Numbered from the stretch's first letter, positions 34,201 through 47,100 are shown. The stretch is 64,000 nt of DNA from Rhynchopus euleeides (GCA_963210315.1 OY723242.1:1612001-1676000); one strand, 5' to 3'. Numbers and translations: made by a program. The notes: generated by a model not told the origin, from the sequence alone.

Positions 34201-37200
34201 GCCCTTCTTGCAGCAAGCGGTGGGGCGTCTGTCATCCATCTCAGGCAGAGAGGCGCAGACCCCGCAGGGGGGCAGGTCATGGTCGCGGCAGCCGTGGTGG
34301 CCACGCTTGCAGCACATGTTGGAGGAGCTGCAGGTGCCGCAGCGGAGCAGCCGGTGCGTGCTGCAGAACTGCACGGGCAGTCCGTCATCCTGGCGGTGGT
34401 GGGCCCGGCAGCAGTCTTCCATTCGCAGGGTTCGGTTGTGCCCCGCCGCGTCGCAGTCATGGCACTTGGGCTTGGAGTGGGCCCTGCAGACGTTGCGAGC
34501 CAGCACCTCCGAACGGGGGGCATAGCGCTCAGCGCCGCACGGCGCCGACCTCGGGCTGACCGTGTCGAGGGGGTCACGGGTGGGGGCTACGGGAGTAGGG
34601 TCCCACTGTTCGCTTCGCGTGTCCCGGTCGGGCACCTCGGTATACGACGGGGTAAGGTCCAGGCCCCACGACTTGCTCGAGGCCCAGTGGATCGCGCGGG
34701 GAATCTGCTCGATCAGGATACGGGTGGTGAGCCCGTGGCAGGCAAAGCGGGGGCGCGGCTCAAGACCGCCCCAGACTTCCTTCACCCCCACCGCGCGGAG
34801 GCAGTAGACACGCGAGACAAACGCGCCAGGCAGGGGCGCGCGGAGGTTAACTGCTTCACACTGGGAGACAAGGTATTTCAACATCTGCCCCATCATGCGT
34901 CCACGCATGTTGAGTGGGGCGGGCTGGGTTCCTGCCGGGGCGCCAGTAGCGATCGGGCAGACGTCGAGCCCGGAGAAGACCTCGAAGTCGATGGCGAGCT
35001 CGCAGAAGGAGACGGACCCCTCCCTCGTCCAGGTGAGACGACCGAGCCAGGCCCGCAGGGCACGCATGATGCACTCTCCGTGAGTCCAGCGGGGTGGGTT
35101 GTCCGGCAGTGAGGCCAGGTCGGACTGATGGGGCGCAGCGGGTCGCGCTAGCGCTGCGTCCCACGCGCAAACAGTTGGGGATACCCCGAGGCGCTCACGT
35201 TCCAGCACATCTCTGCGGGCGACTATCGTGCTCATTAGGTGGTGCAGGTCCTTCGCCCGCACCGTACCGGATAGGGGTTTCGGTATGATGCCCCAGTTGG
35301 CTAGGCAGGGCGGCCATGAGAGGCGCTCCTCACAGAGACCCGCGTACCGCTCCCGGGCACGGACGTCGTTGTGGGCAGGGCATTCCCATAAGAGATGCGT
35401 GACGGTTTCGGGGGAGCCCGTATCGCAATTCCGGCAGAGGCGGTCGCTACCCGGCTCCGGCTGTGTTGCTGTGAGGGGTAGGGGCACCTCACCCGAGTCG
35501 TCGAGGACATCGAACTCGGACGGGGCTGAGCTCGACGAGTCGTCGTCATCATCGGTGTCACCGGCAGCGTCGCCGTCCGCGGGTGCTGTGGCGTGGTCGG
35601 CAGCGGTCACAGGAGGTGGAGTAGGAGCGGTCGAGCGCTCGGCCTCCGGCCCGTCAGGCGCGGAGTCCGTCGCAGCCCCAAGCTTATTGCGTCCCCAGCG
35701 GTCTGCCAGGAACACGCCCCCAACAATAATGCAGCGCATCGCAGCGGCGAGCACAGGATCCCCACACGATAGCCAGAAGTCGTTTGTCAGCACGGTGTCA
35801 ACGCCGTCCTCCACACCGCCGAAGGAGGGTCTGGAGATAGCAAGCCTTCGCCAGATGTTGTGACGCAGCGCCTCGCGTAGCACATGGTTCCGTGCCGCCA
35901 CTTCGAGTGAAAGCAGTGGTTCGGAACCTCCTGGAGCAGATATGAGGGAAACATCATCGCCGCAGGTGAGGGAGGCCGGCGGCAGTCCTTTTTTGAGCGC
36001 AAGCCCGATAGGCCCGAGGGGGACGTCGATGCGTGTTTTTTGCGCATACATGGCCCGAATGCGGTTGAATCGCGGGATCAATTCTGGTAGGCGGCGGCAG
36101 GAGTCTAGAAGTAGGAGCAGCATGCGATACGGCACTATGATTCCTGGGTGAAGGAGGTGTCCCTTCGAGGCAATGGAGAGGGCCGCTGCGGTGCTGCGGG
36201 AGGGATGGCGGTCACCGTATAGGCAGTTTGAGGCTCGGGTCTCTAGGTCGCGGAGGACCCGGTGGTCAATGGGCGCATACCAGCCACCGAAGATCGCTCG
36301 GGGCATGACTGCGCCAGCAATCAGGCCGTGTCGCTGCTCAAAGGTCGCAGGCGAGCTGCCCAGGCGGCGTAAGGGGGCATGCGCTTTACTCGCCCGTCCG
36401 TCGTCGCCGCGGTCTATGAACGCTGGTGACACACAGACGCGCACGCCTAGTGCAGGTGAGGCGGTTTTGGTGGGGAAGGTGGCCCCATTTACAGCGATGG
36501 TGCCGACATATCGAGGGCGTGCGCCAGAGGAGGGGTCCACGCGATGCACGCCCATGGCAATGGTCTTCTTTTCGTTTAGGCGCATTCCCGTTATTGCGCA
36601 GAACTCGCCCGTGATGTCCGCGCCACGTTGTGTCAGCGCCTCAGAGACACGCGAGATGATAGTGGCGTCATCCGCGTACGATATGCTGAGGGCCCCCCCG
36701 CTCTCTTCCTGGATCGCTTTCACCAGGACGGAGAGCAGCGCGTTGATGAGGACGACCGACAATGGGCAGCCCTGAAGAATTCCGTTCGTCACATCGAACT
36801 CCCCCCCCACTCCGAGTGGGGTCTTGAAGCGACGGCGGAGGCGCGAGTACATCGCTTCCAGCGGCCGGAGGATGCGCTCGTGCAGCCCCATTGCACGCGC
36901 CAGCTCCAGGACTAAGCGCTGGGGTACCCTGTCGAAACATTTCGAGAAGTCGAGCGCCAGGAGGTAGATCGAGGTGTCCGTGTCCAGGAGCGTTTCCTCA
37001 ATCTGGGTCGTGAGGTCCATCAGCGCGTCGTCGGCGCGGTGGCCGGGGCGGAAGCCGTGTTGAGAGGGGTCAATCCAGCCCTCCTGCCATACGACAACAT
37101 CCTGCAGACGGCGGCAGGCCCATATGCGGTACACCAGGCTCGTGACCGTGATGGGCCGAAGTCCGAGCGGGTCGCCAGCGTATTCGCCCTTGGGGATGAG

Positions 37201-37413
37201 CGTCACCAGTGCGGTTCTCAGCGCCTCGGGCCAAGAGCCGGTACGCTCGATGCTGTTGAAGAGGGCTGCAAACCCATCCATTAGCCCCACCGGCAGAAGT
37301 GCAACCTCTTCCAGTCTCCAGCCGTCGACGCCGCAGGTGCCCGACTTGGACTTCGCTAGCTTCATCTGTGCCAGCGCGATGAGGTCTGACCCCGTGATGT
37401 CGGATATAGTCAT
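34021..37413 (-). CDS. Reverse transcriptase with CCHC knuckle and C-terminal Cys/His module
   Basis: The open frame starts at 37557 through the (GA)n tract (Glu-Arg repeats), but the Met at 37413 (MTISD) is a more reasonable limit. Positions below are counted from 37557. Reverse transcriptase occupies about residues 70-330: [19 protein letters not shown], the A motif DFSKCFD (D203), [15 protein letters not shown], and YADD (294-297). The knuckle is C708-x2-C711-x9-H721-x4-C726. Residues of about 1018-1118 hold the Cys/His module, with CCRAHH, GLPVQFC, RCGTC and CCKRGHH. An acidic Asp/Ser stretch precedes the knuckle. It copies RNA into DNA at the target site. No endonuclease is present, so this copy is dead for autonomous movement. 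The (ER)n N-terminus is an artefact of the microsatellite. Confidence 0.85.
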   Translation of the reverse strand: MTISDITGSDLIALAQMKLAKSKSGTCGVDGWRLEEVALLPVGLMDGFAALFNSIERTGSWPEALRTALVTLIPKGEYAGDPLGLRPITVTSLVYRIWACRRLQDVVVWQEGWIDPSQHGFRPGHRADDALMDLTTQIEETLLDTDTSIYLLALDFSKCFDRVPQRLVLELARAMGLHERILRPLEAMYSRLRRRFKTPLGVGGEFDVTNGILQGCPLSVVLINALLSVLVKAIQEESGGALSISYADDATIISRVSEALTQRGADITGEFCAITGMRLNEKKTIAMGVHRVDPSSGARPRYVGTIAVNGATFPTKTASPALGVRVCVSPAFIDRGDDGRASKAHAPLRRLGSSPATFEQRHGLIAGAVMPRAIFGGWYAPIDHRVLRDLETRASNCLYGDRHPSRSTAAALSIASKGHLLHPGIIVPYRMLLLLLDSCRRLPELIPRFNRIRAMYAQKTRIDVPLGPIGLALKKGLPPASLTCGDDVSLISAPGGSEPLLSLEVAARNHVLREALRHNIWRRLAISRPSFGGVEDGVDTVLTNDFWLSCGDPVLAAAMRCIIVGGVFLADRWGRNKLGAATDSAPDGPEAERSTAPTPPPVTAADHATAPADGDAAGDTDDDDDSSSSAPSEFDVLDDSGEVPLPLTATQPEPGSDRLCRNCDTGSPETVTHLLWECPAHNDVRARERYAGLCEERLSWPPCLANWGIIPKPLSGTVRAKDLHHLMSTIVARRDVLERERLGVSPTVCAWDAALARPAAPHQSDLASLPDNPPRWTHGECIMRALRAWLGRLTWTREGSVSFCELAIDFEVFSGLDVCPIATGAPAGTQPAPLNMRGRMMGQMLKYLVSQCEAVNLRAPLPGAFVSRVYCLRAVGVKEVWGGLEPRPRFACHGLTTRILIEQIPRAIHWASSKSWGLDLTPSYTEVPDRDTRSEQWDPTPVAPTRDPLDTVSPRSAPCGAERYAPRSEVLARNVCRAHSKPKCHDCDAAGHNRTLRMEDCCRAHHRQDDGLPVQFCSTHRLLRCGTCSSSNMCCKRGHHGCRDHDLPPCGVCASLPEMDDRRPTACCKKGHHAPTPPPHSRPCDACGGRRPHPAAPCAANPALPRGDCAYRGGSSLHHATPCACASALP

Positions 37414-37430
37414 CGGAGTGTGGTGTACGT

Positions 37431-38283
<853 letters not shown>

Positions 38284-38299
38284 CGCTATCCCCGAGATC

Positions 38300-38535
38300 A
38301 CCACGATGCACCGCGATGTGCACCCCCACACCTAAAGGAGGACGAGGAGGTGGTGCTGGCAGGTGTGCAGCATAACCCAAATGTTCTCAAAGAATCGTCA
38401 GCTGATTGAGGGTGTGATATGAGGGTCAAAAGAATCAGACACCTCGCTTCGCACCAACAGACACTTCGTGATGCAGTGTGTCCAGCTGCAAGGATATTGC
38501 TTGGAGGACGCCGACACCTCTGTCTCCAGCCTCCG
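38300..38535 (+). pseudogene. Decayed DUF4116 repeats upstream of the intact-looking copy
   Basis: This segment is a degenerate copy of 39757-39955. It shares CACCTAAAGGAGGACGAGG/CACCTGACGAACGACGAGG, the GTGCTGGCAGGTGTGCAG block, CACCTCGCTTCGCACCAAC and GACACCTCTGTCTCCAGC. Stops and a short insertion at about 38393-38432 break the frame. It shows that part of the repeat gene was duplicated 5' to itself and has decayed. Confidence 0.8.
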
Positions 38536-38599
38536 ATTGCAGTGGTTGCACCGCACCACCACCAGCAGACACACAGGCAAGACACAGGGAAGACGAAGG

Positions 38600-39364
38600 A
38601 TGTCAGGAGAAGGAATGGAGGTGTTCCTGAAGGACAGGCTGTGTGGGGAGCAGCATGCGGTGCACATCGGGGAGGGCGACACCCCGGTTCATCTCAAGGC
38701 AAACGCACTCGACGTGGTGCTCGGGTCCCCTCCCGACGCGCTTCCCGAGGACGTGGAGCTCTCGGTGGATGGGGTGGTGCTCGACGACAGCACCCCTCTG
38801 TCCGGTGCCGCACCTGTCTCCCACGGGTGCTCCATCGACGTCGCCCTCACAGGTGCTCGCTTCGTTGAGATGCTGCAGAAGCGGATGCTTCACAATCCGG
38901 GCATCTCTCACTTTGACGTGAAGACTATACCTGCCTGGGCACGGGGTCTGCGTGATGTTGCGCTTGCGATGGTGCGGTGTGACGGCATGGCGTTGGTGCA
39001 CCTCGATGAGTCATTCCGCAGTGACAAACAAATCGTCACTACAGCGGTGCAGAGGGACTATGAGGCACTTCAACACGCTTCCGAAGACCTGCGTGAGGAC
39101 GAGGACTTGATGCTGCTGTTTATCCTGTCGGACGAAGATGTCGAGGCTGATGATGTATCACCTGCACTGCTCAGCAACAAGCCCTTCGTCCTCACTCTTG
39201 TGCAGCGCAGGGGTGATGCACTGCAGTACGTCGATGCAGCGCTGCAGGCCGACAGGGAGGTCGTCATGGTGGCTGTCCAAAGCGACGGCGGGGCACTCAG
39301 CTCCGCCCGTGGTTCCCTCTGCAACGGTCATGGCGGCAGGCTTGATCGTGCGGAAAGTAAGTGA
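38600..39364 (+). CDS. Ubiquitin-like plus DUF4116 protein, N-terminal part (frameshifted)
   Basis: Met at 38600 (MSGEGMEVFLKD) is preferred over the Met at 38468 because the upstream stretch is decayed repeat. Residues of about 5-85 resemble a ubiquitin-like fold, with LSVDGVVLDDSTPLSGA followed by GCSIDVALT matching the beta3-to-beta5 pattern of ubiquitin-like domains. From about residue 95 come divergent DUF4116 units (ALQHASEDLREDEDL, ALQYVDAALQADREVVMVAVQ). The frame is lost at about 39328, inside a unit in which four consensus residues are missing. The sequence then continues in another frame to 40733. The loss fits a deletion of about 11 bp. DUF4116 is a solenoid-type repeat common in algal genomes and of unknown function. 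Confidence 0.75.
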   Translation: MSGEGMEVFLKDRLCGEQHAVHIGEGDTPVHLKANALDVVLGSPPDALPEDVELSVDGVVLDDSTPLSGAAPVSHGCSIDVALTGARFVEMLQKRMLHNPGISHFDVKTIPAWARGLRDVALAMVRCDGMALVHLDESFRSDKQIVTTAVQRDYEALQHASEDLREDEDLMLLFILSDEDVEADDVSPALLSNKPFVLTLVQRRGDALQYVDAALQADREVVMVAVQSDGGALSSARGSLCNGHGGRLDRAESK

Positions 39365-40733
39365 TGAGCTGCGCAACGACAAGGGGCTTGTTCTCCGTGC
39401 CATACGGATCGATTCGGGCATCTTTTTACCAGCACTGTGTGACGACAAAGACGTGATGTTGAATGCAGTGCGTCTCTCAGAAGGACGATTCTTCAGAGTT
39501 GCATCTTCCGCACTGCGACATGACACAGAGTTCCAACGCGAGGCTGTGCTGTGGCACGGTGGGGTGTTGGCGTTTGTTCGAGAGCTGGATGAGCCGTGCC
39601 CAGATGCGCCGCTTCGCCAAGACCGAGACCTTATCCTTGCAGCAGTCGAGACCAACCCCATGGCACTCAAACACGCCGACCCTTCCCTGCAGGGCGACAG
39701 GGAGGTGGTGCTCGCTGCGATGCGCAGCAGAGCCCTGTCAAGTTATTGGAGGTTGGGTCACTCCGGCGCACTGCGCTGTGCACCCTCACACCTGACGAAC
39801 GACGAGGAGGTGGTACTGGCAGGTGTGCAGCGTGACCCGAATGTTCTCAAAGTAGCAGACACCTCGCTTCGCACCAACAGAGACTTCGTGCTGCAGTGTG
39901 TCAAGCTGCAGGGACGTGCCTTGGAGTACGCCGACCCCTCTGTGTCCAGCGACAGGGAGGTGCAGCTTGCTGCGGTGGCACAGGATGCGATGGCCTTGCA
40001 GTGGTGTGATGAGTCGATCCGCAGCAACAGAGATGTGGTCCTCACAGCCGTGCGGAAGATCGGTTCTGCTTTGACGTATTCTTCAGCCAACCTGCGCAAG
40101 GATCGTGAGGTCGTGCTTGCTGCTGTCAAGTCGACAGGGTCTGCCCTGCACTATGCTGATGTGACCTTCCTTCAGGACGAGGAGGTGGTGCTCGCAGCCA
40201 CACACACTCACGGGGGTGCTCTTCGATACGCCGACTTTTCATTCCTCAGCAACCGAGACTTCATGCTTGCAGCCGTACGCAAGTGCGGGTGCGCTCTTCG
40301 CCACGCCAGTGCTTCACTGTGCCGTGACAAGGAGCTTCAACTGGCGGCCGTGTTGCAGGACGGGAGGGCGCTGGAGTACGCTGACCCTTCACTGCGAAGC
40401 GACAGGTCGGTTGTGCTTCAAGCGGCTCGTGCACACGGCGATGCTCTGCAGTTCGCCGATCCTGTGTTCTGTGGTGACGAGGAGGTGGTCCTCGCAGCCG
40501 TGACGAGTTGCGGCAGTGCGCTGCGCTTCGCCGACCACACACTGTGGAACAAGCGTGAGGTGGTGCTGGCGGCTGTGCGCCAGGAGGGACGTGCCCTGAA
40601 GTACGCCCCCACAGCGCTGTGCTGCGACAAGGAGGTGGTGCTGGCGGCTGTGCGCGCCGACCCAAACGCCTTCATCCACGCTTCTGCCTCGCTGCGCCGC
40701 GACAGCGACGTCGTTGCTGCCGCGTTTCCATGA
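39330..40733 (+). CDS. DUF4116 repeat protein, C-terminal part
   Basis: From about 39330 this frame carries on the repeats (VMAAGLIVRKVSDELRNDKG). It has about 17 units of 25 residues with consensus ALxYADxSLRxDREVVLAAVR. Two units match DUF4116, which is about 49 residues long. One unit (about 39730-39770) has an insertion of about ten residues (ALSSYWRLGH). The ORF ends in ASLRRDSDVVAAAFP. No signal peptide or membrane segment is seen, so the protein is probably soluble. The near-perfect repeats with conserved Asp/Arg spacing argue for selection until recently. Together with 38600-39364 it forms one gene whose frame break may be real or a sequence error. Confidence 0.8.
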   Translation: MAAGLIVRKVSDELRNDKGLVLRAIRIDSGIFLPALCDDKDVMLNAVRLSEGRFFRVASSALRHDTEFQREAVLWHGGVLAFVRELDEPCPDAPLRQDRDLILAAVETNPMALKHADPSLQGDREVVLAAMRSRALSSYWRLGHSGALRCAPSHLTNDEEVVLAGVQRDPNVLKVADTSLRTNRDFVLQCVKLQGRALEYADPSVSSDREVQLAAVAQDAMALQWCDESIRSNRDVVLTAVRKIGSALTYSSANLRKDREVVLAAVKSTGSALHYADVTFLQDEEVVLAATHTHGGALRYADFSFLSNRDFMLAAVRKCGCALRHASASLCRDKELQLAAVLQDGRALEYADPSLRSDRSVVLQAARAHGDALQFADPVFCGDEEVVLAAVTSCGSALRFADHTLWNKREVVLAAVRQEGRALKYAPTALCCDKEVVLAAVRADPNAFIHASASLRRDSDVVAAAFP

Positions 40734-41108
40734 GCTGCATCACAACAAGCGACGCCGCTGCCTCTGACCCTCTGCTGGTTCTGGCACAGCTGTGGCCCTC
40801 AGGCCACACCGACCCCGCTCCCCGCGCCAGTGCCGAGCCCGGCGCATGAATGAGCTGAGAATCGACCTGCCCCCCGCATCCTGAGTTTCTGCATACTTCC
40901 GACAGACATCAGGCCACAGAGGGAGACCTCCAACCCCACCCCACTGACCCGAGCTGAGCGGTTTCGAACATGATGGTTTATGGGCCGAATGAGGGCAGGT
41001 GACTGTCCCTTTTTTTCCGCCTTTTTGGCGTTGGTCACTTGTAATGGGGAGGAAAAGATAGCACTCGCGAGAGAGGAGAGGACGACCGCGCTGATGATGA
41101 GAAAACAA

Positions 41109-41110
<2 letters not shown>

Positions 41111-41159
<49 letters not shown>

Positions 41160-41160
41160 C
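41111..41160. repeat. (AAC)n trinucleotide microsatellite
   Basis: About 16 AAC/CAA units, with no ORF of interest around them. Confidence 0.95.
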
Positions 41161-41882
41161 CCCCATTGACTCTCTATCCTGGGTCTTCTACCCACCCGAC
41201 GAAAGGTCCTCGGTACCGGGCTGCCGGAGCCCAGTGGTTCACGCACTACTGCACAGTCCGCGATCACAGGTGTGGTGAACAACAGCAACACAACAGCAAA
41301 CACATCAGCAACACACAACCCGAGGCAAGAGGAGGTGGGGCGGGGTGTCATCCTGCAGAAGTCTCCAGTTGGCCAGCAAGGCGAAACGTACGGAGGAGAG
41401 GGACCCTTTCCTGTAGGCAAGAGGTCGGACGGCAAGTAATCATCTTCAAGTACCCCCGACACCCTAGACCTCCCTAGACGCAGCAGAGCTGATTAAACAA
41501 GTTTGGTAAGGCAACGCACGTCTTTTTCAGTTTCACTCCTTCCCATTTGTTTCTTAGGTGCGTAGGGGAGGAGTCGTGAGGTCGAGGAAGGACGGGCGAT
41601 GGATGTGGCTTGTCGTGTTTCTCTTTTCACTACCACTTGCGATACGCAAGGTTGGAAGGGGGGCTGAGGGGAAACACCGCACAACTCACATCAATATTTG
41701 TGTCTCTTTGTTCCCCCGGTGTCACGTCGTGTTGGAGGAATCCTTCGGGAGTGCGATACTGAAGGGGAGGTGCTACTGCCCGTGCAGGGCGACACCGCCT
41801 TAGAACTTGATAACCACACACACCACACCACACACCACCAGACCCCCCCCCCCCCCCACATCACAAGAGCAATCCCCCTGCA

Positions 41883-42773
41883 ATGTGCCGTGACACGCAG
41901 GCCGCCGCCTGCACGACGCCGCGCGGCATCGCGACCCGCGACACCGCTGGGATCTGCCACACACCGAATGCGCACGACGGAACACTCGATTATAAATTCT
42001 TCTGCCCGCTGTGCATGATGCACTTCCGGGACATCGGACAGACACGGTGCTGCGGGAACTACATCTGCTCCTTCTGCGAGGTCGAGCTTCCAGAAAACCG
42101 CCGTGACATCTGCCCCTTCTGCACCGCTGAAGGCCTCTCCATGGTGGCGGTGTCACACAGCATCGAGGCGCGCCGTTACGACGACTCCCCTGCCACAGGC
42201 AAGCGCGCCCAGGCCATGGCGTCGCCCTTCAGCCCCATCAGGCTGGGGGCAGAATTCTCCGAGCTGCAGCGCAAGGTGCCTCCTCTCACGCCGCACGCTG
42301 CGGACAGCGTACGAAGGGTGGTGGCTAGCGGCAGGTGCGCCTCAGCGACACCACCGGGAGGCAGCACGACGGGGCTCAGTGATTCTGACGCTCCACCACC
42401 CGTTCCGATGGACTCGCCGCCAGGGTTTGGCACCAGGTCACCTCTGCAGGATGAGTTGCGCGAAGAAGGTGGGGGCAGCGCTGGTGACGAACAGGAGCCG
42501 GAGGAAGCCATCGCAACGCTGCAGGCAGGTGTGGGAGGGCCGGGTGTCGGAGGTGTGGCAGGTGAGGTGACCACCTTGCGCCCGCGCGGGGGGCGGGGTT
42601 TGGGCCACCAGCGCCCGGCGGGGGCGCGGTCCACCGCAGTGGTGGCGCCTTCTAGTTCCTTCTTCGGATGCGGGTGTGATGTGGGCCCCGAAAAGGGGCG
42701 GAGAGGGGGCAAGTCTGTCAGCTCCAGGCACAACGGCAGCACCCAGGAGTCGTGTGTCTGCGTCATCTGTTGA
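41883..42773 (+). CDS. SIP5/DA2-like RING-type zinc-finger protein
   Basis: This 296-aa protein starts at 41883. The finger is C41-P-L-C44, then C56-C57-G-N-x2-C62-S-F-C65, and C77-P-F-C80. The RCC-x3-IC-x2-C core without the usual His is typical of SIP5/DA2-type RINGs, which act as E3 ubiquitin ligases or signalling adaptors in the cytosol. Residues of about 95-150 include a short helical ELQRKVPPL segment; the rest is low-complexity Gly/Pro/Ser with no further domain. The C-terminus ends in a Cys-rich SCVCVIC. A start at 41883 is 120 bp before the finger, with no upstream Met in frame. The neighbouring DUF4116 protein has a ubiquitin-like end, but a functional link is only a guess. Confidence 0.75.
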   Translation: MCRDTQAAACTTPRGIATRDTAGICHTPNAHDGTLDYKFFCPLCMMHFRDIGQTRCCGNYICSFCEVELPENRRDICPFCTAEGLSMVAVSHSIEARRYDDSPATGKRAQAMASPFSPIRLGAEFSELQRKVPPLTPHAADSVRRVVASGRCASATPPGGSTTGLSDSDAPPPVPMDSPPGFGTRSPLQDELREEGGGSAGDEQEPEEAIATLQAGVGGPGVGGVAGEVTTLRPRGGRGLGHQRPAGARSTAVVAPSSSFFGCGCDVGPEKGRRGGKSVSSRHNGSTQESCVCVIC

Positions 42774-43777
42774 GGCCCGAAACCGATTTGTCAAAATGAA
42801 ATCGAAACCACAATGGAGCACCTTTTCATAATAGAGCACCTTTCATTAGATATCACCCGGAATTCCCCCTTTCTTTTGGAGATTCCCTTTTCCCTTTTCC
42901 TTTTTTTTTGGCAGGGAGGTGGGAATGCAGCCGGGTTCGCGCAGGATCATTCATGGAGAACGCAAAAAGTACAGGGGGTGTAATATGATTTGCTTTCCTC
43001 CTGGCTGTGTGGGTATATTATTCTGCCCTGAGGCCGGTCTCTCCATGCATTGGTGCTGCACGGGCCCCAGTTGCATATCCCCCGGCCAGAAAATACATGA
43101 CACCCTTTTTCACACATTTTTTTTACCAGTTGCGAGCGACGAAGCGTAGCGAAGTCGCGAAGTAACGAAGGAAATCGTACGACTGAAGCTTTATAAGAAT
43201 TACCTTCATGACACTTCACAGGGGCTTGCACAACCTTTGACACAGGAGTGCGCTCAACGAAAAGTAGCCCGGATCTGCCTTTTTGCAGTTGCTGGGCAGG
43301 GTGTTTCTCTTATTGTAGCGAAATGAGTACGATTTTGTTATTGCTTGCTCAAGATCACATCTTGCTTGTTAATCGGGAAAGTCAGATGTGCGTGCCACGC
43401 ACACCGTGTATTGAAACAAAGCACATCAGCGGGGACTGGGAATACCGCTGGTCACAACGCACTGCCTGCCTGTGGCCAAAACCCCCCGAACATCCCCGGG
43501 CTTCTTTCTCCCTGCTAGTTGCGAGCGACGAATCGTAGAGAAGTGCGAAGCGCTAAAAAGAAGCGGCGACAAGGAATATCGCACAGCGGAGTATTTAGGA
43601 TCACCGCCTGAATGCCACTGCATTTTCCAACCATCCAGGGTTGCCCCCTTGCCCCCTCCCCTACCCCCCAAGCAGCTGAAGGTGGTGGAAGAAAGAGGCA
43701 CTGTGCAGCCCCGGTTCCTCGCACAGCTGCAACGTGCTCGCGTGAATGTTGTGTGATGTGGATTGTACAAACCTCCC
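42774..43777. other. No gene seen; dispersed repeat copy
   Basis: 43130-43340 is the second copy of the repeat at 8061-8263. A further partial copy of its first 40 bp starts at about 43516. T and A tracts occur at 42900-42911 and 43779-43786. No ORF is recognisable. Confidence 0.5.
43130..43340 (+). repeat. Dispersed repeat, second copy of 8061-8263
   Basis: Collinear with 8061-8263 from GCGAGCGACGAAGCG through GCTCAACGAAAAGTAGCCCGGA to GAGTACGATTTT, with small gaps. Confidence 0.75.
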
Positions 43778-44104
43778 TTTTTTTTGATTAGAATTACTAA
43801 CCGTGTGTGCGGTGCGGTGCCGCCGCCGGGTGGCACCGCAACACCGTCCGCATTTTTTGCGAGTCCAGAGCGGCCCGAGATAGAATCCCACTGTGGGTTT
43901 CTGCCTCAGAGCCTCGCGTCCAGAAGATCCAGGCTCGTGAAAGGTGGCCCTTTCACGGAAGCTCACGGGATCAACCGCGGAACGTGGCGTAGGCTGCAGT
44001 GCAACCTACACGAGACTAACAAGATTACCGTGTGTGTGTGTGTGTGGTGACCACGTTTTGTGTGGGGAGATCCTGCGCGGATCATTGCCCACCCCCGCCC
44101 ACTT

Positions 44105-47100
44105 CTACGTCACAGCGGAGGCCCCACTCGGGTTAGAGTGTGGGGCCAACTCAGTGCCACTCCGGGGAGGAGGGCGTGCAGCATAGCCAGCGTGGTGTGT
44201 GTGGCAGCAATGTGTTAGTGATTTGCCATCGCTGTAGCAGTCACCGCATCGGTCCATGCTGTGGCGTTTGCAGAAGCCCATAGTGACCGGGAGCCCGTCC
44301 CCCTCTTTGTGGTGGTTGCGGCAGCACACCTCCTCTGGGAGGCGTCGCTTTTGGCATGCCGAGCAACGGGGCTTCCAATGCAACTTGCAGGCAAGCACCT
44401 TTGCGTTCCTCCTGGCACCAGGGGGGGCAGTACGGGGGGCAGCGCCCCTCCGCTCCCATGGGCGTCCCACCCGGCTGTTGGCCTGCCGACCGCGCGCCGC
44501 CCACTGCTGGGCCGGCTGCTGCCAGCCCTCTGGGTAGTGCGGCTGTGGGGCGAAGGTGGCGGCCCACGCCATTCCGCGGTCATGGAATACCGTATCTTGC
44601 CGGCTGTGGACTGGCTCAGCCAGGTGTGCTTGGAGGCTGCGCATCACCGATTCAGTGGCAGGGTTCAGTTGGGCCCTCCTCGACAGGCCCGCCGCCACAG
44701 TTCCGCCGAGAGCCGTGAGGACCGTTGAGTTGGCAGCATGACCGCAATGCCAGGGCCCTTTGCCCACTTTCGTCACCATACTGCAGAGTCCTTTCAGCGA
44801 GGCGGCTTTCCCTAGGATACTGCTCTGGAACACCGTGAGGTCCTGCTGGAGCTTCTGCCGCGAGGCCCCCAGCCTTTCAGCCTCATCCATCGCGGCGTTG
44901 CTGAGGGCGTCAGCATCGGTGTTGGATTCCCTCTTCACATGCTCATACGTGAGAGTGAACCTCGGTTGGAGGTCCGCAGCCAGCGCGGACGTGCTGAGGA
45001 AAAGAGGACGGAGGGCGGCATCCCGGCACAGGGATTCCCCTCGGAGCTGCCGCAGCACCACCTGGGAGTCGCCTCGCACTGTGACTGGGCCCTCAGGGGC
45101 ATCGCCCCTCTCGAGGAGGCGCAGGCCTGCTCGTAGCGCCTCGTACTCAGCAATGTTGTTGCTACGCACGTTCAGCAGCGGGAGCACTTTCTCTGAGACC
45201 TTGCAGCCGTCTTGGTACAGCACCGCCCCTGCCCCCGCCACAGCGAAGGGGGTGCCGTTGTCGCGCGCGCCACCGTCAAAGTACAGGGTGAGCCCCGGGG
45301 CCGTGTCTGCAGGAATGCGCGGGCGGGCCTCCCTCGCACCCTTCTTATTCGGGTCCACGTGGGTAGGGGGGCGGATGCGGCGTGTCACGGTGTCTGGGAG
45401 GGTGAGGCCCGTCGACAGCTCGAAGTCCACGGCTAGCTCCATCAGGGTCACAGTTTGCTCACCCCCCTGCGGTCCCCACTTCAGGCCCCTTAGCCAGTCG
45501 CAGAGAGCCACCCACATGCCTGGGGGCCGCTTGCCCCACGTCTGCTTGACTTCGGATGGCGCCAGTGCAGGGATGCAGGCACTCTCGGGGGTGGGGGTGC
45601 TCCACTCCCAGGGGTAGACTGTAGTGCGGTGGTGGCGTACAGAGCGGTCGAGCAGCCCGTCCTTCTCCTGTCGCGCCGCCAAGACTGCGATGAAGTAGCG
45701 GTGCAGCTGCGCCACGGTGGTGATTCTGTCAGCAAAAGACATGGGCAGCGGCTGCTCGTTCTCCGGAACGCCGTATCTGTACACGGGCGCTACCCCACAC
45801 TGCGCCAGGCATGCCGGCCAGGCAGTTCGGTCCCTCGCTGCTACGGGGTGTTTCTGGCGGACCGGCTCCCATGCCGCGCAGTCCCACCATAGGTGCGACA
45901 CCGTCTCCGGGGCCCCAGCTGTGCAGTACCGGCACACCTCCCCCAGGCCCGTGCGCCCTCGGGCAGGCACCGCCCCTGCAATGACAGAGCGGAGGAGGCC
46001 TCGCTGGTATCCCGTAATTGCGGCGCCCTCCCCCTCCAGGACGCAACGTGTCACCCTTCCGTCAATGCCGTGCTCTGCTCCTTGGAAGTCCTCTCTGCGT
46101 TCAGCCAGCTTCCCCGCCGTGGCGTTTCGCAGGGTTTGGCGGAGGTCGTGCGCGAAGATCGCCCAGGCGCTCGGCGTTGCTGCAACAGGGTCGAAGGTGA
46201 CAGCGCGACCAGCCTCGTCCGTGTAGGCCAGGGTGGTCGCCGTACTCCAGCGCCATCCTATCCCTTGCAGGGCAGCCCAGAAGAGCGCAAGGGGGCCTGT
46301 CCCCTCAAGCCTCTCTTTGCTCCCCCATGCTTCCTCGGACAGCACCCTGCTGTGGCCCCACTTTTTGATCTGCTTGGCCCACGTGGTGATCTGCCGGTAG
46401 GGAGGAGCGATAGCGGGGTCCACCCGGTGCGCCTGATGGAGGACACACAGCACGATCTCTTGCGCTCTGCGTGGTGGGCCAGACCAGAGCGCGGCGACGA
46501 AGAGGCCCCTCCATCGCCTGATGGCCTTGCTGTCCCAACGAGTTACGAGGGCATCGTAATACAGCCGTGCCCCCGCCGTCATCGCAGCCGCCTGCCCTTT
46601 CCATTGCACCGGCAGGGGCAGCGCTGAGGTTCTGCGGAGGTTCTGCTGCGCCCCCTCTTTCCGACGGGCGATGCGCTCGGACTGGGGCGCTGTGCGCCCT
46701 TCCCTGATCAGGCGCGCGTGCAGCATGGCCCCGAGACAGTCAAAGCTGTTGCGTTGCCGGAGGGGAGTGGCCTCGCCGTCCCTCGCCCGGTACATGATCC
46801 GGAGCGGCCCGGGGGATGTTGAGAACACGTGGGACTTAATTTCTGCGCAAATAGCCATCCCGGTGTCGTGAGAGAAATCCGCAGAGTCGTTCACCACCTC
46901 TTGTAGGACCTCCGGACTGGAGGCTGTGGCGTACACATCGTCGACGAAGGATAGCGCCCTCGTGTCCTGCCGGTGTTCGACCATCCGCATCCACACACCC
47001 ACCAGCACGTTAATCAGCACGACACTGATGGGGCAGCCCTGCATGATGCCGTTGGTAGGCAGGAAGCCTTCTCCGATGGTGCCACTCGCCCGGAAGTGCC

